A DNA stretch of 64,000 nucleotides, taken from NCBI RefSeq assembly GCF_002119525.1, contig NZ_CP017917.1:868001-932000 (forward strand). The letters are read 5' to 3'. Shown piece by piece: positions 62,927 through 64,000 of this stretch (positions are counted from its first letter, which is position 1; each line of letters starts with the position of its first letter). A model generated the notes under the pieces. That model ran no database searches, was not told the origin of the DNA, and saw only the letters and a list, made by a program, of their open reading frames with translations. Source of the DNA: Vibrio syngnathi (GTDB lineage Bacteria; Pseudomonadota; Gammaproteobacteria; Enterobacterales; Vibrionaceae). Both the position numbers and the translations under genes were made by a program.

Positions 62927-62956
62927 AAAAAAGGCGAACCGCTTGGCTCGCCTTTG
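62927..62956 (-). terminator. Rho-independent terminator of the carbonic anhydrase-like gene
   Basis: Imperfect stem AAGGCGAACC / GGCTCGCCTT (62931-62940 / 62945-62954), with T6 on the minus strand. Confidence 0.7.
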
Positions 62957-62987
62957 AAAATATTGACTACCAATCAACGCAACAAGA

Positions 62988-63848
62988 TTAGTTCGATATT
63001 GGTGACAACAACTCAGGGTTTACGACTATGTTTCTCACACCGTGGGCGTGATCTTCGTTGAAGTCATTACCTTTACACCAGCTGCCAACCGTAGCGATAT
63101 TCACTTTCGCAACTTGTGGACGAACGCTCCATGTTACTTGGAAAGGTGAACCTTGCTCATTGTAACCAGGACCCGTTGTAGAACCTGCGTATTGAATCGC
63201 TGAACCGGTATTTTGAGGAATGTTTGGGGCTTGGTGTAATTCGTTCACTTTTGAATGTTTAGCGAGCGCTTCGAAATCGAGTGCTTTGTCGTCATTCACT
63301 AACACGTAAACTTGGGTTTCTACACGCAGTTGCGGGTTGGTAATTGCATCGTTAAAACAAGCGCCCAGTGTTTCACCCGGTTCAACTTGTGCTGTCGAGT
63401 ACACATAATGCACTTCGATGGTGTCACCTGAATGCAAAGAGCCATGATCGCTCGGACAAACCTCGCCCTCAAATGGTTTCAGCTCAGCAGCACTCAACTT
63501 ACCAGTGTACTTAAAACCACTTTGGAAACCCTTTCCATCACCGTTACCAACGTATTGGGTAAACTCGCCACCTTTGTGCTCAGCGTTTTTATGGAAGTGA
63601 ATATTACATAAATTCATGGCTGTTGAATCTGGGGCATCCGAAAACAGTCTGGTATTTGTTCCTTTCAATGAACCCAAATCTCGTGGGGCTTGCGGGCCAA
63701 AACCTTGCCCTTGGGTATTTTCAGAAAGCTTCGCTCTTTGTTTTGCGATAACACCATCTGAGACAGCTTCATGGATTACGTCAGATGCATTTGCTTGAGC
63801 AGATAACATCACCATCGCGACGCTTAAAAACACACTCTTGTTGTTCAT
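62988..63848 (-). CDS. Secreted delta-class carbonic anhydrase-like protein
   Basis: The 286-residue protein has a signal peptide (SVFLSVAMVMLSAQANA). A core with NLCNIHFHKNAEHKGGEF follows, with three His as likely zinc ligands, together with HSGDTIEVHYVYS and CFNDAITNPQLRVE. This matches the CA_like/delta-class carbonic anhydrase family (from memory of the family's His/Cys pattern). It should interconvert CO2 and bicarbonate in the periplasm. A terminator follows the stop. No partner gene is adjacent. Confidence 0.75.
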   Translation of the reverse strand: MNNKSVFLSVAMVMLSAQANASDVIHEAVSDGVIAKQRAKLSENTQGQGFGPQAPRDLGSLKGTNTRLFSDAPDSTAMNLCNIHFHKNAEHKGGEFTQYVGNGDGKGFQSGFKYTGKLSAAELKPFEGEVCPSDHGSLHSGDTIEVHYVYSTAQVEPGETLGACFNDAITNPQLRVETQVYVLVNDDKALDFEALAKHSKVNELHQAPNIPQNTGSAIQYAGSTTGPGYNEQGSPFQVTWSVRPQVAKVNIATVGSWCKGNDFNEDHAHGVRNIVVNPELLSPISN

Positions 63849-64000
63849 ATTTCTTCCCTAGAATATTGATAATAAAACCTAAACACCGGATGTAGCGGCA
63901 AATATATTACTATGCTCACAAGTGAGTATAAGAGTTGTCTTTGTAAGATTAGATTTCATTGCTTACTTTGGGATGAGTATTAGAACCCTCGATGTATAGA

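Overview
The window looks like part of the second chromosome of a marine Vibrio, probably of the Splendidus clade (inference from gene content, about 44% GC by eye, and gene order; no database was searched). Supporting signs are a gcvT / XRE-cupin regulator / glyA-gcvH-gcvP cluster, a tyrP-like transporter followed by a chemoreceptor, a GlyGly-CTERM trypsin-like protease, several c-di-GMP proteins and integron attC sites of the Vibrio type.

Layout. 1-14.7 kb: a partial tamA, a DEAD-box helicase, a DUF1223 protein, a TerC/Alx transporter behind a probable yybP-ykoY Mn2+ riboswitch, a 5'-nucleotidase family enzyme, a YbjD/OLD-type ATPase with an Asn/Gly-rich linker, a DUF1097 protein, a LysR regulator divergent from an FNT channel fused to CBS domains, and a cytochrome b561-yceI pair. 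15-25.3 kb: an EAL protein, an RND efflux operon whose second adaptor gene is frameshifted, its divergent TetR regulator, a second DEAD-box helicase and acpH. 26-42.3 kb: tyrP-like transporter, chemoreceptor, HAD phosphatases, HD-GYP and GGDEF proteins, creA, gsk, fhs, arfB, an XRE regulator and a secreted protease. 42.6-50 kb: the glycine cleavage and serine hydroxymethyltransferase cluster. PurR-like boxes near gcvT, glyA and fhs suggest shared purine/one-carbon control.

50.2-60.3 kb is the accessory region. Short accessory genes lie on the minus strand and are separated by attC-like sites, three of them exactly 58 bp long with the same geometry. Two stop codons fall inside attC core sites. 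No integron integrase is present, so this resembles a CALIN (attC cluster lacking an integrase). Cassette genes include a Fic toxin with an overlapping antitoxin that carries an N-terminal winged-helix-like domain, a putative metallopeptidase lipoprotein, a DUF2867 protein and a zinc-ribbon membrane protein. One long attC is split by an IS1111-type IS110 element with 14-bp inverted repeats. Its 3' non-coding end contains two 8-nt stretches matching the left and right insertion flanks, as expected of a seekRNA/bridge RNA guide. Two modules of tyrosine recombinase plus IS91-type transposase are each bounded by integron core sites.

60.6-64 kb returns to ordinary chromosome: a MATE exporter, a LysE-type exporter and a secreted delta-class carbonic anhydrase-like protein. 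No rRNA, tRNA or CRISPR array was recognised.
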